From Chromatiales bacterium (GTDB lineage Bacteria; Pseudomonadota; Gammaproteobacteria; UBA6429; Thiohalophilaceae): a stretch of DNA of 10,807 nt. Below are positions 1-7,619 of this stretch, piece after piece. The DNA lies in contig JAHEDB010000040.1 of the NCBI GenBank assembly GCA_024641465.1, positions 1-10,807 of the forward strand, given 5' to 3'. Positions within the stretch are counted from its first letter, which is position 1; every line of letters begins with the position of its first letter. Made by a program: the position numbers and the translations under genes. The notes beneath the pieces were generated by a model, which was given only the letters and a program-made list of their open reading frames with translations, was not told the origin of the DNA and did no database searches.

Positions 1-1546
1 GGGTATCTTCTTCCAGCCGGCCACTGGCCACTTCATAGCGTTCATAATAGACCCGTACCGTCGCACCTTCCGTGCCCGTGCCCGACATGCGCACCACGAT
101 ACGCGAATCGTCACTGAAGATCAGCCGTATGCCCTGCTTATTACTCCGACTCCCGTCCACCGGATCGAGATAACTGAAGTCATCCGCCAGGGTTATCGTG
201 AGCTCCCCAAACCGTCGGCCCGCCAAATCGCCCAGGCCGCGGCGCAGACCCTCGATCATTGCGCTCGCCTTCGCCTGATCCACCCCCTCATAATCATGGC
301 GGCTGTAGTAATGCCGGCCAAAGATCTTCCAGTGGGTCAGAACGATATCACGCACCGACTGTTTCTTGGCGGCGACCAGATTCAACCAGAACAACACCGC
401 CCACAGGCCATCCTTTTCACGGATGTGATCCGAACCGGTGCCGAAACTCTCTTCACCACACAGGGTGATCAAACCGGCATCCATCAGGTTGCCGAAAAAT
501 TTCCAGCCAGTCGGGGTCTCATAGCATTCCACGCCGAGCTGGTGGGCGACCACATCCACCGCCCGACTGGTCGGCATGGAGCGGGCTACGCCCTTGATGC
601 CATTACGATAGCCCGGCACAAAATGGGCATTGGCCGCCAGGATTGCCAGACTGTCGCTCGGCGTGACGAAGATATTGCGGCCGAGGATCATATTGCGGTC
701 ACCGTCACCGTCGGAGGCGGCGCCGAAATCCGGCGCCGAAATGGCCTGTTTAAACAGGGCTACCAGTTCCTCGGCATAGACCAGATTCGGATCCGGGTGC
801 CCACCGCCAAAATCCTCTTTGGGCTGCACATTCATCAGTGACTCTTCCTGTGCCCCAAGCAGATGCACGAAGATCTCACTGGCATAGGGACCGGTGATGG
901 CGTGCATGGCGTCGAACGCCATGTGGAACACACCGGTGTTGAACAACGCCTTGATGGCATCGAAATCAAACAGGTGCTGCATGAGCTCGGCGTAATCGGC
1001 CACCGGGTCGATCACCTCGACGGTCATGTCGCCTACCAGGTATACACCACAGCTATCGATCTCTACATCGTCGGTCTGCACCATGCGGTATTCCGATAAA
1101 TGAGATGCGATATCATGAATGCGATCGGTAACCGACTCGGGCGCCGGGCCACCGTTACGGGTATTGAACTTGATACCGAAATCCCCGTCGGGACCACCGG
1201 GATTATGACTGGCGGAGAGAATAATACCGCCATCGAGTTTGTGTCGGCGGATCACCACCGAGGCCGCCGGGGTCGACAGGAAACCGTGCTGGCCGACCAG
1301 AAGTCGCTTGAAGCCATTGGCGGCCGCCATGCGGATAATGGTCTGGATGGCTTGCCGGTTGTAATAACGACCATCACCGCCGAGCGCCAGTGCCGTCCGC
1401 TCACCGTCAGGAATACTGTCGAAAATTGCCTGAACAAAATTCTCAAGATAGTGGGGTGTCTGAAAGACGTGGACCTTCTTGCGCAAACCGGAGGTGCCCG
1501 GTTTTTGATCCGCAAAAGGTGTCGTACCGGTGATTGAGATATTCAT
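1..1546 (-). CDS. pgm: Phosphoglucomutase, PGM1-type (3' end outside window)
   Basis: This enzyme interconverts glucose-1-phosphate and glucose-6-phosphate in the cytoplasm, feeding glycogen, UDP-glucose and surface polysaccharide synthesis. The reading frame is open from ATG at 1546 to the left edge, giving 515 codons; the family is about 545 residues, so roughly 30 C-terminal residues are missing. The N-terminus reads MNISITGTTPFADQKPGTSG, as in PGM1-type enzymes. The phosphoserine loop SASHNPGG begins at Ser113. The metal-binding loop DGDGDR has its aspartates at 279, 281 and 283. The sugar-binding loop CGEESFGTGSDH starts at 363, and the phosphate-binding loop RMSGTGTE lies at about 486–493. 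All catalytic elements are intact. The loops identify the alpha-D-glucose-specific PGM1 branch rather than the bacterial PMM/PGM (AlgC) branch. The gene is divergent from pgi. A GGGGAG stretch lies about 12 bases before the ATG, a loosely spaced ribosome binding site. Confidence 0.96.
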   Translation of the reverse strand, partial: MNISITGTTPFADQKPGTSGLRKKVHVFQTPHYLENFVQAIFDSIPDGERTALALGGDGRYYNRQAIQTIIRMAAANGFKRLLVGQHGFLSTPAASVVIRRHKLDGGIILSASHNPGGPDGDFGIKFNTRNGGPAPESVTDRIHDIASHLSEYRMVQTDDVEIDSCGVYLVGDMTVEVIDPVADYAELMQHLFDFDAIKALFNTGVFHMAFDAMHAITGPYASEIFVHLLGAQEESLMNVQPKEDFGGGHPDPNLVYAEELVALFKQAISAPDFGAASDGDGDRNMILGRNIFVTPSDSLAILAANAHFVPGYRNGIKGVARSMPTSRAVDVVAHQLGVECYETPTGWKFFGNLMDAGLITLCGEESFGTGSDHIREKDGLWAVLFWLNLVAAKKQSVRDIVLTHWKIFGRHYYSRHDYEGVDQAKASAMIEGLRRGLGDLAGRRFGELTITLADDFSYLDPVDGSRSNKQGIRLIFSDDSRIVVRMSGTGTEGATVRVYYERYEVASGRLEEDT

Positions 1547-1743
1547 CGTTAACTTCTACTCCCCATCTTTATCTACAACAATCATCACTCAATAAGCATG
1601 CCAGATAAAAACATTTCAGGCCTATTTTAACCCTTAATTACCGCACCAATATCAAACAGTTAGCCACGCATCATCAAACCGGAAGACGCAACAATAGATT
1701 TCATCCTGAAAAAGAAGAAACTGGTGCAATATATAAAAATGCC

Positions 1744-1758
1744 GCACAATGGTAGTGC
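1744..1758. promoter_or_regulatory. NtrC-like palindrome (candidate enhancer)
   Basis: The sequence reads GCAC-AATGGTA-GTGC, a perfect 4+4 inverted repeat with a 7-base spacer, followed by A. The NtrC enhancer consensus (TGCAC-Y-A-N3-T-R-GTGCA) has this same core and spacing, but the flanking T and the inner Y and R positions do not match here. It is centred near 1751, about 85 bases before the start site predicted from the sigma-54 element at 1810–1825, a distance that suits an activator. A lone TGGTGCA half-site lies at 1722–1728. The assignment to NtrC is inference; another enhancer-binding protein is possible. Confidence 0.35.
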
Positions 1759-1809
1759 AAGATTTTGCGGTTTGCTATGGATTTCACCGCCCCTTGACCA
1801 GTCTTGGGC

Positions 1810-1825
1810 TGGAACGATGCTTGCT
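1810..1825 (+). promoter_or_regulatory. Candidate sigma-54 (RpoN) -24/-12 promoter for pgi
   Basis: The element reads TGGAACGATGCTTGCT. Against the sigma-54 consensus TGGCACGRNNNTTGCW it has a single mismatch (A for C at the fourth base), and the preceding base is the preferred pyrimidine. The GG (1811–1812) and GC (1823–1824) doublets have the required spacing. The predicted start is near 1836, leaving a 41-base leader before the pgi ATG. No sigma-70 promoter with good spacing was found in the same stretch. An activator palindrome lies upstream at 1744–1758. Confidence 0.55.
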
Positions 1826-1876
1826 ATCATAAAGCAAACACCCCAGTAACAAAACATAATACCGGATTACCATACG

Positions 1877-3538
1877 ATGACTCAGACAAGCTCGACCCAG
1901 GCCGACCAATCCACCGCCTGGCAGGCACTCGAACAACACGCCAAACTCATTTCAACCCAGCATATGCGTCAGTTATTTGCGGCTGATCCCGAGCGATTTG
2001 ATAAATATCATTTACAACACAACGATATCCTGCTCGATTATTCAAAAAATATTATCGACGATAACACCCTGCAGCTGCTCGACCAACTGGCCGAACATGC
2101 TGGCCTGGCAGGCTGGATCGAGGCATTTTTTAATGGCGAAAAGATCAACCATACCGAGGGCCGGGCCGTACTGCATACCGCCCTGCGTGATCGTTCACCT
2201 GAATCGCAAACAGCGGATAATCCGATCTATCAGCAGATTCGCGCTGAACACGCACGCATGCGTCATATCAGTGAACAGTTACGCAAGCAGCACTGGCTCG
2301 GCGCCAACCAACAGGCCATCACGGATGTCGTCAACATCGGCATCGGGGGCTCGGACCTGGGGCCGAACATGGTGGTCGAGGCCTTGCGCCCCTATACCGC
2401 GGACACACCGCGACTGCACTTTGTCTCAAATGTCGATGAAAACCACATTTACGATACCCTGCGCGGACTGAGCCCTGCCACCACCCTGTTTATCGTCTCA
2501 TCAAAGACCTTTGGCACGCTGGAAACCCTGCTCAATGCCAAAACGGCGCGCAAGTGGTTATTGCAGGAACTGGGTGACAACGACCAATTACAGCAGCATT
2601 TTCTGGCCATTACCGCCAATCCCGAGGCCGCCATCAAGTTCGGCATTCCGACGGAAAACATCCTGCAATTCTGGGACTGGGTGGGAGGGCGCTATTCACT
2701 CTGGTCCGCCATCGGCCTGCCCATCGCCATCGCCATCGGCATGGACCGCTATGAGCAACTGCTGCAAGGCGCCTACGAAATGGATCTGCACTTCCGCCAT
2801 GCCCCATTACGGGACAACATGCCGGTGGTGATGGCCCTGCTGGGTATCTGGTACGGCAATTTCTTCGCTGCCCGCAGCCATGCCATCCTGCCCTATGATG
2901 AACACATGAAGAGTTTTCCGGCCTATCTGCAACAGGCCGATATGGAGAGCAACGGCAAATCGGTGGATCGGGCCGGCCACAAGGTCAACTATCACACCGG
3001 GCCGGTGATCTTCGGCGAGGTCGGCATCCGCGGCCAGCACGCCTTTTACCAGTTACTGCATCAAGGGACTCAGCTCATTCCGGCCGATTTCCTGGTCGCC
3101 ATGGAAAATAAAAAGGCCAATACACGACATCACCAGGCCCTGGTCGCCAACGTCTTTGCCCAGACCGAGGCGCTGATGCGTGGCCGCACCGCGCAGGAGG
3201 CGCATGACGAGATGCAAAAACAGGGCATGAGCGAACAACAAATCGCGGCCTTAGTGCCCTATCGCAGTTTTGACGGTAACAAACCGACCAATACCCTGCT
3301 CTACAAAACCACCGATCCAAAAACCCTTGGTGCGCTGATCGCCCTGTACGAACACAAGATCTTCGTGCAAGGGGTGATCTGGAATATCAATTCCTTCGAC
3401 CAATGGGGGGTGGAGCTAGGTAAGCAGCTGGCGAACTGTATTATTGATGAACTAAAGGACGACCGGCCGGCGTCACAGCATGATGCTTCGACCAATGCCC
3501 TGATCAACCATTACAAGCAACACCACGCGGAAAAATAG
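1877..3538 (+). CDS. pgi: Glucose-6-phosphate isomerase
   Basis: The enzyme interconverts glucose-6-phosphate and fructose-6-phosphate in the cytoplasm, the second step of glycolysis and a reverse step of gluconeogenesis. The 553-residue product is close to the E. coli length. It carries the phosphosugar-binding segment IGIGGSDLGP near residues 154–163, GGRYSLWSAIG from 270 (first family signature) and SFDQWGVELGK ending at 516 (second signature). The expected catalytic residues are present: Glu357 in MESNGK, His388 in GQHAF and Lys516 in ELGKQ. The stretch just before His388 reads GEVGIRGQH, whereas most relatives I know have GEPGTNGQH. No Shine-Dalgarno sequence of good strength precedes the ATG (only GGAT about 10 bases away), but the start agrees with the family length. 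The gene is divergent from pgm, its partner at glucose-6-phosphate, and converges on topA with a gap of 9 bases. The likely promoter is the sigma-54-type element at 1810–1825. Confidence 0.97.
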   Translation: MTQTSSTQADQSTAWQALEQHAKLISTQHMRQLFAADPERFDKYHLQHNDILLDYSKNIIDDNTLQLLDQLAEHAGLAGWIEAFFNGEKINHTEGRAVLHTALRDRSPESQTADNPIYQQIRAEHARMRHISEQLRKQHWLGANQQAITDVVNIGIGGSDLGPNMVVEALRPYTADTPRLHFVSNVDENHIYDTLRGLSPATTLFIVSSKTFGTLETLLNAKTARKWLLQELGDNDQLQQHFLAITANPEAAIKFGIPTENILQFWDWVGGRYSLWSAIGLPIAIAIGMDRYEQLLQGAYEMDLHFRHAPLRDNMPVVMALLGIWYGNFFAARSHAILPYDEHMKSFPAYLQQADMESNGKSVDRAGHKVNYHTGPVIFGEVGIRGQHAFYQLLHQGTQLIPADFLVAMENKKANTRHHQALVANVFAQTEALMRGRTAQEAHDEMQKQGMSEQQIAALVPYRSFDGNKPTNTLLYKTTDPKTLGALIALYEHKIFVQGVIWNINSFDQWGVELGKQLANCIIDELKDDRPASQHDASTNALINHYKQHHAEK

Positions 3539-3547
3539 CCGGGGGGT

Positions 3548-5839
3548 TTAACCCGCCGCCTGTTCGTCGTCATCTACCGCTTCGGCATATTTGCAATCCT
3601 GTTGCGGACAGACCTTTTCGACGCCACGCCGCTTGGTGGTCTTGAGGGTCAGCATCGGGAAACCGCAATCGGGACAGGCCTCATTGACGGGTTCATTCCA
3701 CACCGCATAGGAACAATCGGGATAGCGATTGCAGGAATAGAAGATCTTGCCGCGGCGTGACTTGCGCTTGAGCATGCTGCCCTGCTTACACTCCGGACAT
3801 TGCACGCCGGTGTCTTCCGGTTTTTCCAGGGGCTCGATGTATTTGCAATTGGGGTAGCCACTGCAACCGATAAACTTGCCGTACTTGCCGTGCCGCACCA
3901 GCAGGGGAGACTGACAATCGGGGCACTTGCGGTCCTTGATCAGTTCATTGTCTTCCTCGTCAGAATCGCCGTTGACGTTGCGGGTGTAATCGCATTCGGG
4001 ATAATTATTACAGCCGACAAAACGGCCCCGTCGGCCAAGGCGGATCGCCAGCGGACCATCACACTTGGGACACTTCTCATCCAGCGCCTCGTGGGTAACG
4101 TCCTTGCGATCGACATTCTCTTCCTTGTCGATCACCAGCTCCTTGAAGGGCTGCCAGAATTTTTTCATCATCGGCACCCACTCCTCTTCACCACGCGAGA
4201 TGGCATCGAGCTCATCTTCCATGTTGGCGGTGAAGGCGTAATCGACATACTGGGTAAAGTGTTCGGTAAGGAATTTGTTCACCACCCGACCGACATCGGT
4301 GGGGATAAAACGCTTCTTGTCCATCTCGACATATTCCCGCGCCTGCAGGGTCGAGATGATCGAGGCATAGGTCGAGGGACGGCCGATGCCGTGTTCTTCG
4401 AGTGACTTCACCAGACTCGCTTCAGAGTAACGGGGAGGTGGCTCGGTAAAATGCTGGTCGGGTTTGATCTTCAGCAGGGTGACATCCTGGCCCTCTTCCA
4501 ATGGCGGCAACATCTTTTCATCGTCCTCGGTCTTGCTGTCGTCGGTGCCCTCCTGATAGACCGCCATGAAGCCGGGTGACACCAAGGTCGAGCCGTTGGC
4601 GCGGAACACGTGATCGGCCGCGGTGAGATCCACCGCGACGGTATCGAGGGTGGCGTGGATCATCTGGCAGGCGATGGTGCGTTTCCAGATCAGCTCATAC
4701 AGACGCAGCTGATCCTTGCTGAGATGACTCTTGATCTGTATCGGCTCATGGAATACCGATGTTGGCCGGATTGCCTCGTGGGCCTCCTGGGCATTCTTTG
4801 ACTTGGTCTTGTAGGCCCGCGCCTCTTCAGGCAGGTTATCGGCGCCAAACTTATCCTTGATGTAACTGCGAATCTCGTCCACCGCCTCCTGCGCCAGATT
4901 CAGCGAATCGGTACGCATATAGGTGATCAGACCGACGGTCTCACCACCAAGGTCGATACCTTCATACAGTTGCTGCGCCACGCTCATGGTCTTCTTGGCA
5001 GTGAAGCCCAGTTTGCGCGAGGCCTCCTGTTGCATGGTGGAGGTGGTAAACGGTGCGGCCGGGTTGCGTTTGCGTTGCTTCTTCTCCACCTTGCTGATGT
5101 GCAGCTTGCCCTTGGCCGCCGTGGCCAGGTCCTTTTCGGCCTGTTTAGCGGTGGCCTCGTTCTCGATGGAGAACTGGCTGATCTTCTCACCGTGCAGCTG
5201 GGTCAGTTTGGCGCTGAAACCGGCATCCTTGCTCTGCACATCGGCCTCGATGGTCCAGTATTCGCGGGCGACGAAACTCTCGATCTCCTGTTCCCGTTCG
5301 ACGATCAGGCGCAAAGCCGGACTCTGTACCCGCCCTGCCGACAGGCCGCGACGGATCTTTTTCCACAACAGTGGCGACAGATTGAAGCCCACCAGATAAT
5401 CCAGCGCACGGCGCGCGAGCTGGGCATTGATCAGATCCTGAGAAAGTTCATGGCACTGCGCGACCGCCTCATTGACGGCGCGCTTGGTGATTTCATGAAA
5501 GGTGACGCGGCTGACATTCTTATCTTTGAGAATGCCGCGTTCCTTGAGGATTTCAAACAAATGCCAGGAAATGGCCTCACCCTCGCGATCCGGGTCAGTC
5601 GCGAGATACAGGGTGTCGGCCTTTTTCATCGCCTTGGCGATGGCATCGACGTGTTTTTCGTTTTTCTCGATCAACTGGTACTTCATGGCAAAGTCATTGG
5701 CCGGGTCGACCGCCCCTTCCTTGGGTAATAAATCACGCACATGCCCGTAAGAAGCCAGCACCTCAAAGTCCTTGCCCAGGTATTTTTTGATGGTCTTGGC
5801 CTTGGCAGGTGATTCCACAATGACCAGATTTTTTGCCAT
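3548..5839 (-). CDS. topA: DNA topoisomerase I (type IA)
   Basis: This enzyme relaxes negative supercoils by cutting and resealing one strand through a 5'-phosphotyrosine link, counterbalancing gyrase. The 763-residue product begins with the Toprim domain: NLVIVESPAKAKT with catalytic Glu9, then DPDREGE with Asp82, Asp84 and Glu86. The active-site tyrosine is Tyr307 in GLITYMRTDS. The C-terminal third holds four four-cysteine zinc ribbons: C590/593/610/616, C639/642/659/665, C681/684/703/709 and C722/725/744/749. All four are complete. E. coli TopA is about 865 residues with further C-terminal ribbon domains, so this is a shorter version, closer to that of many other proteobacteria. The start ATG is the only sensible one, four codons before the Toprim strand; the upstream AAAGAG is a weak ribosome binding site. 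A terminator hairpin (5876–5907) separates it from smg upstream, leaving little space for a promoter of its own. Confidence 0.97.
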   Translation of the reverse strand: MAKNLVIVESPAKAKTIKKYLGKDFEVLASYGHVRDLLPKEGAVDPANDFAMKYQLIEKNEKHVDAIAKAMKKADTLYLATDPDREGEAISWHLFEILKERGILKDKNVSRVTFHEITKRAVNEAVAQCHELSQDLINAQLARRALDYLVGFNLSPLLWKKIRRGLSAGRVQSPALRLIVEREQEIESFVAREYWTIEADVQSKDAGFSAKLTQLHGEKISQFSIENEATAKQAEKDLATAAKGKLHISKVEKKQRKRNPAAPFTTSTMQQEASRKLGFTAKKTMSVAQQLYEGIDLGGETVGLITYMRTDSLNLAQEAVDEIRSYIKDKFGADNLPEEARAYKTKSKNAQEAHEAIRPTSVFHEPIQIKSHLSKDQLRLYELIWKRTIACQMIHATLDTVAVDLTAADHVFRANGSTLVSPGFMAVYQEGTDDSKTEDDEKMLPPLEEGQDVTLLKIKPDQHFTEPPPRYSEASLVKSLEEHGIGRPSTYASIISTLQAREYVEMDKKRFIPTDVGRVVNKFLTEHFTQYVDYAFTANMEDELDAISRGEEEWVPMMKKFWQPFKELVIDKEENVDRKDVTHEALDEKCPKCDGPLAIRLGRRGRFVGCNNYPECDYTRNVNGDSDEEDNELIKDRKCPDCQSPLLVRHGKYGKFIGCSGYPNCKYIEPLEKPEDTGVQCPECKQGSMLKRKSRRGKIFYSCNRYPDCSYAVWNEPVNEACPDCGFPMLTLKTTKRRGVEKVCPQQDCKYAEAVDDDEQAAG

Positions 5840-5875
5840 AACGTTGCTACTCTTTCGCTCTTGTCCGGTAAGGGC

Positions 5876-5907
5876 CTAAAAAAGCAAATGCCCGCGATCG
5901 GCGGGCA
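5876..5907 (-). terminator. Intrinsic terminator between smg and topA
   Basis: Read on the minus strand, a 7-bp stem (TGCCCGC / GCGGGCA, 5889–5907) with a 5-base loop is followed by TTTGCTTTTTT. Both a GC-rich stem and a U-rich tail are present. It lies 28 bases after the smg stop and ends about 37 bases before the topA ATG. It should end the dprA–smg transcript, unless it acts as an attenuator for topA. Confidence 0.8.
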
Positions 5908-5935
5908 CTGTACTTTTTACATTCATTAATATCAA

Positions 5936-6412
5936 TCAGTGCAGGTATCCCACGGCTTCGTCAAACACCAGATCTTCCATCCAGGCATAGGCCGCTTCCT
6001 GGCCCGGCTGGTTGAACAATACCATCAACACCACCCACTTCATTTGCTCGAGATCGAACTCTTCGGTCTCCAGCGCCATCACCCGATCGATGACCATTTC
6101 GCGTGTGACGTGATCCAGGGCGCCGGTCTGCTCGAGAAACTGTAGAAAACCCCGACAGTGGACATCCAGTTTCTCAGACTCCGACTTGGTATAAACCCGG
6201 ATTGAATTGGTATTCAGCGGGATGGTATAGGGCTTATCCTGCATATCGGCCAGGCCTTCCAGCCAGTCGAAGGCCTTGCTGATTTCAGACTGATGAAAGC
6301 CGGCGGCCTGCAATTCGGTTCTGAGGGATTCCTCGTCCGAATCGAATTCTATGTCATCATTCATATAGTTTTCAAACAGATACATCAGCACGTCGAGTAT
6401 GTTCTCTTTCAT
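5936..6412 (-). CDS. smg: Smg family protein (DUF494)
   Basis: This small protein of 158 residues belongs to the Smg/DUF494 family, which almost always sits between dprA (smf) and topA in gammaproteobacteria; its molecular role is not established. The family pattern is clear: MKENILDVLMYLFENYM at the N-terminus, a central CRGFLQFLEQ stretch, then REMVIDRVMALETEEFDLEQ, LKWV-like MKWVVLMVLFN, and a C-terminal end in LH. It is acidic, with no signal peptide or membrane segment. Two adjacent ATG codons occur (6415 and 6412). I chose the second because the AGAGGAAAA stretch then has better ribosome spacing and the length fits the roughly 157-residue E. coli protein; the first would add one methionine. 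The start lies inside the last codons of dprA, suggesting translational coupling. A terminator follows it. Confidence 0.93.
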   Translation of the reverse strand: MKENILDVLMYLFENYMNDDIEFDSDEESLRTELQAAGFHQSEISKAFDWLEGLADMQDKPYTIPLNTNSIRVYTKSESEKLDVHCRGFLQFLEQTGALDHVTREMVIDRVMALETEEFDLEQMKWVVLMVLFNQPGQEAAYAWMEDLVFDEAVGYLH

Positions 6413-7526
6413 CATTTTTCCTCTTACCGGTCTGAGAATATAGACCGCCCGCCACAGTTTCAACTATTCCGTGCAATTCTAATACCAAGAGCATGGAACA
6501 AACTGACTCTGCCGTCAATCCGCTGCGCGCGATCACCGCATCAATGCCGATGGGTTCATAGCCGACACACTCAAGCAACTTTTGGTAGGACTCATCGAGG
6601 GGAAAATCGTTCCCGTCCTCTCCGACCGCTGCCTGCGGCGGGTGAAAACTGCCGTAAAAACCCAGCTCTTCAACGATATCAGCGGCCGTTTCCACCAGTT
6701 TTGCACCCTGCCTGAGCAGATTATTGCAGCCCTTGGCGAGGGTGCTGTGGATCGAACCGGGGATGGCGAACACCTCCCGCCCCTGCTCCAGGGCCAGACG
6801 AGCGGTAATCAGAGAACCACTGCGGATCGCCGCCTCGACCACCAAGACCCCGAGAGACAGGCCGCTGATGATCCGGTTACGGCGTGGGAAGTTTTCCGCC
6901 AGGGGCGGGGTGCCGACGGCGAATTCACTCACCAGCGCACCCTGTTGCAGGATCTGTTCTGCCAGTTTCTGATGCCTGGCAGGGTAAATACGATCCAGGC
7001 CGGTACCGGTCACGGCAATGGTCGGCCCCTGCCCGGCCAGGGCCCCGGCATGACTTGCCCCGTCGATCCCCAGGGCCAGGCCACTGGTCACCGTCAGCCC
7101 CAGTTGTGCCAGCTGCCGGCCAAAGGCATAGGCGGTTTCCCGCCCCATGGGAGAGGCATTGCGACTGCCCACCATGGCGATCTGGGGACTTTGCAGGCAG
7201 TCCAGCTGGCCTCGAACAAACAACAACGGGGGCGGATCCGAAATCTCTTTCAGCCGCGCCGGATAAGTCTCATCACTCAATCGCAGAATGTGGCAATCCG
7301 CTTGTTGCGCCCACTGCAAATCCTGTTCAACCTGTCGCCAGTCCGGCTTGTCGAGCCAGGCAAGGGTCGCAGCGGAGAATTTGATCTCCTGACGCAGGGG
7401 GTGGTCGGTGAAAAAATATTCACGCGGGGGATGTTTGCGGATCAATTTTTGAAAAGTGGCGGGGCCGATGCCGGGCGCCTTGATCAGGGCCAGCCAATAG
7501 GCCAGATCATCCGTAAAGTCTTCCAT
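6372..7526 (-). CDS. dprA: DNA processing protein DprA
   Basis: DprA binds incoming single-stranded DNA during natural transformation and loads RecA onto it; it acts in the cytoplasm. The 384-residue product has an N-terminal SAM/HhH-like region (APGIGPATFQKLI, residues 17–29), then the Rossmann core with GSRNASPMGRE (120–130), TSGLALGIDGASH (147–159), GTGLDRIYP (174–182), NFPRRNRIISGLS (212–224) and EAAIRSGSLITA (231–242). A DprA-type winged-helix domain follows at about 322–365 (YEPIGIDAVIARSGLT). The last 20 residues, rich in Arg, Lys and Glu, are coded over the smg start region and are probably lineage-specific. The ATG is supported by a very strong ribosome binding site 4 bases upstream. 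It overlaps smg by 41 bases out of frame. A terminator lies just upstream, between it and the lysM gene. DprA alone does not prove competence, because it is near-universal in bacteria. Confidence 0.96.
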   Translation of the reverse strand: MEDFTDDLAYWLALIKAPGIGPATFQKLIRKHPPREYFFTDHPLRQEIKFSAATLAWLDKPDWRQVEQDLQWAQQADCHILRLSDETYPARLKEISDPPPLLFVRGQLDCLQSPQIAMVGSRNASPMGRETAYAFGRQLAQLGLTVTSGLALGIDGASHAGALAGQGPTIAVTGTGLDRIYPARHQKLAEQILQQGALVSEFAVGTPPLAENFPRRNRIISGLSLGVLVVEAAIRSGSLITARLALEQGREVFAIPGSIHSTLAKGCNNLLRQGAKLVETAADIVEELGFYGSFHPPQAAVGEDGNDFPLDESYQKLLECVGYEPIGIDAVIARSGLTAESVCSMLLVLELHGIVETVAGGLYSQTGKRKNDEREHTRRADVSV

Positions 7527-7530
7527 GAAT

Positions 7531-7537
7531 ACCTCCT
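7531..7537 (-). promoter_or_regulatory. Strong ribosome binding site of dprA
   Basis: On the minus strand the sequence is AGGAGGT followed by ATTC and the dprA ATG. It is the best Shine-Dalgarno match in the window and fixes the dprA start; most other genes here have weak or absent sites. Confidence 0.85.
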
Positions 7538-7564
7538 GGATTCCATTCCAAGTTAGTCGCTAAA

Positions 7565-7606
7565 GCAAAAATCACGCCCCTCCATCAGCAGGGCTGGTCG
7601 GGGCGT
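7565..7606 (-). terminator. Intrinsic terminator after the LysM gene
   Basis: On the minus strand, ACGCCCC (7606–7600) pairs perfectly with GGGGCGT (7580–7574). The loop between them contains a second small stem (CAGC/GCTG). GATTTTTGCTTTA follows directly. It begins 13 bases after the LysM gene stop and ends about 38 bases before the dprA ATG. It should separate the LysM gene from dprA. Confidence 0.82.
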
Positions 7607-7619
7607 TTAGATCCTTTTA

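Larger units (their letters stand above)
1547..1876. other. pgm–pgi divergent intergenic region
   Basis: This 330-base, AT-rich stretch separates the two divergent sugar-phosphate genes and holds no convincing gene; the short open frames across it have no family resemblance and poor start contexts. Its right half carries a sigma-54-like promoter for pgi (1810–1825) and a GCAC-N7-GTGC palindrome (1744–1758), listed separately. Toward pgm I found no sigma-70 pair with acceptable spacing: a TAAAAT-like hexamer is present on the minus strand near 1625, but it has no matching -35 at 15–18 bases. Confidence 0.7.

Noticed and set aside
296..1537. Series of plus-strand open frames over 296–1537
   Set aside because: They are antisense shadows of the continuous, well-conserved pgm frame on the minus strand.
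1660..1857. 65-codon minus-strand open frame between pgm and pgi
   Set aside because: No ribosome binding site or recognisable family, and it overlaps the candidate regulatory sites.
2721..2738. Tandem CCATCG repeat within pgi
   Set aside because: Three copies encoding Ile-Ala in a conserved helix; ordinary coding sequence, too short to suggest phase variation.
3536..3560. Possible shared terminator between the converging pgi and topA ends
   Set aside because: GGGTT-T-AACCC has only a one-base loop and no U-rich tail on either strand.
4970..5728. 252-codon plus-strand open frame inside topA
   Set aside because: It lies wholly opposite the conserved topA coding sequence and its translation shows no family pattern.
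6582..7556. 324-codon plus-strand open frame opposite dprA
   Set aside because: dprA on the minus strand is fully conserved here; the antisense product has a low-complexity, GC-driven composition.
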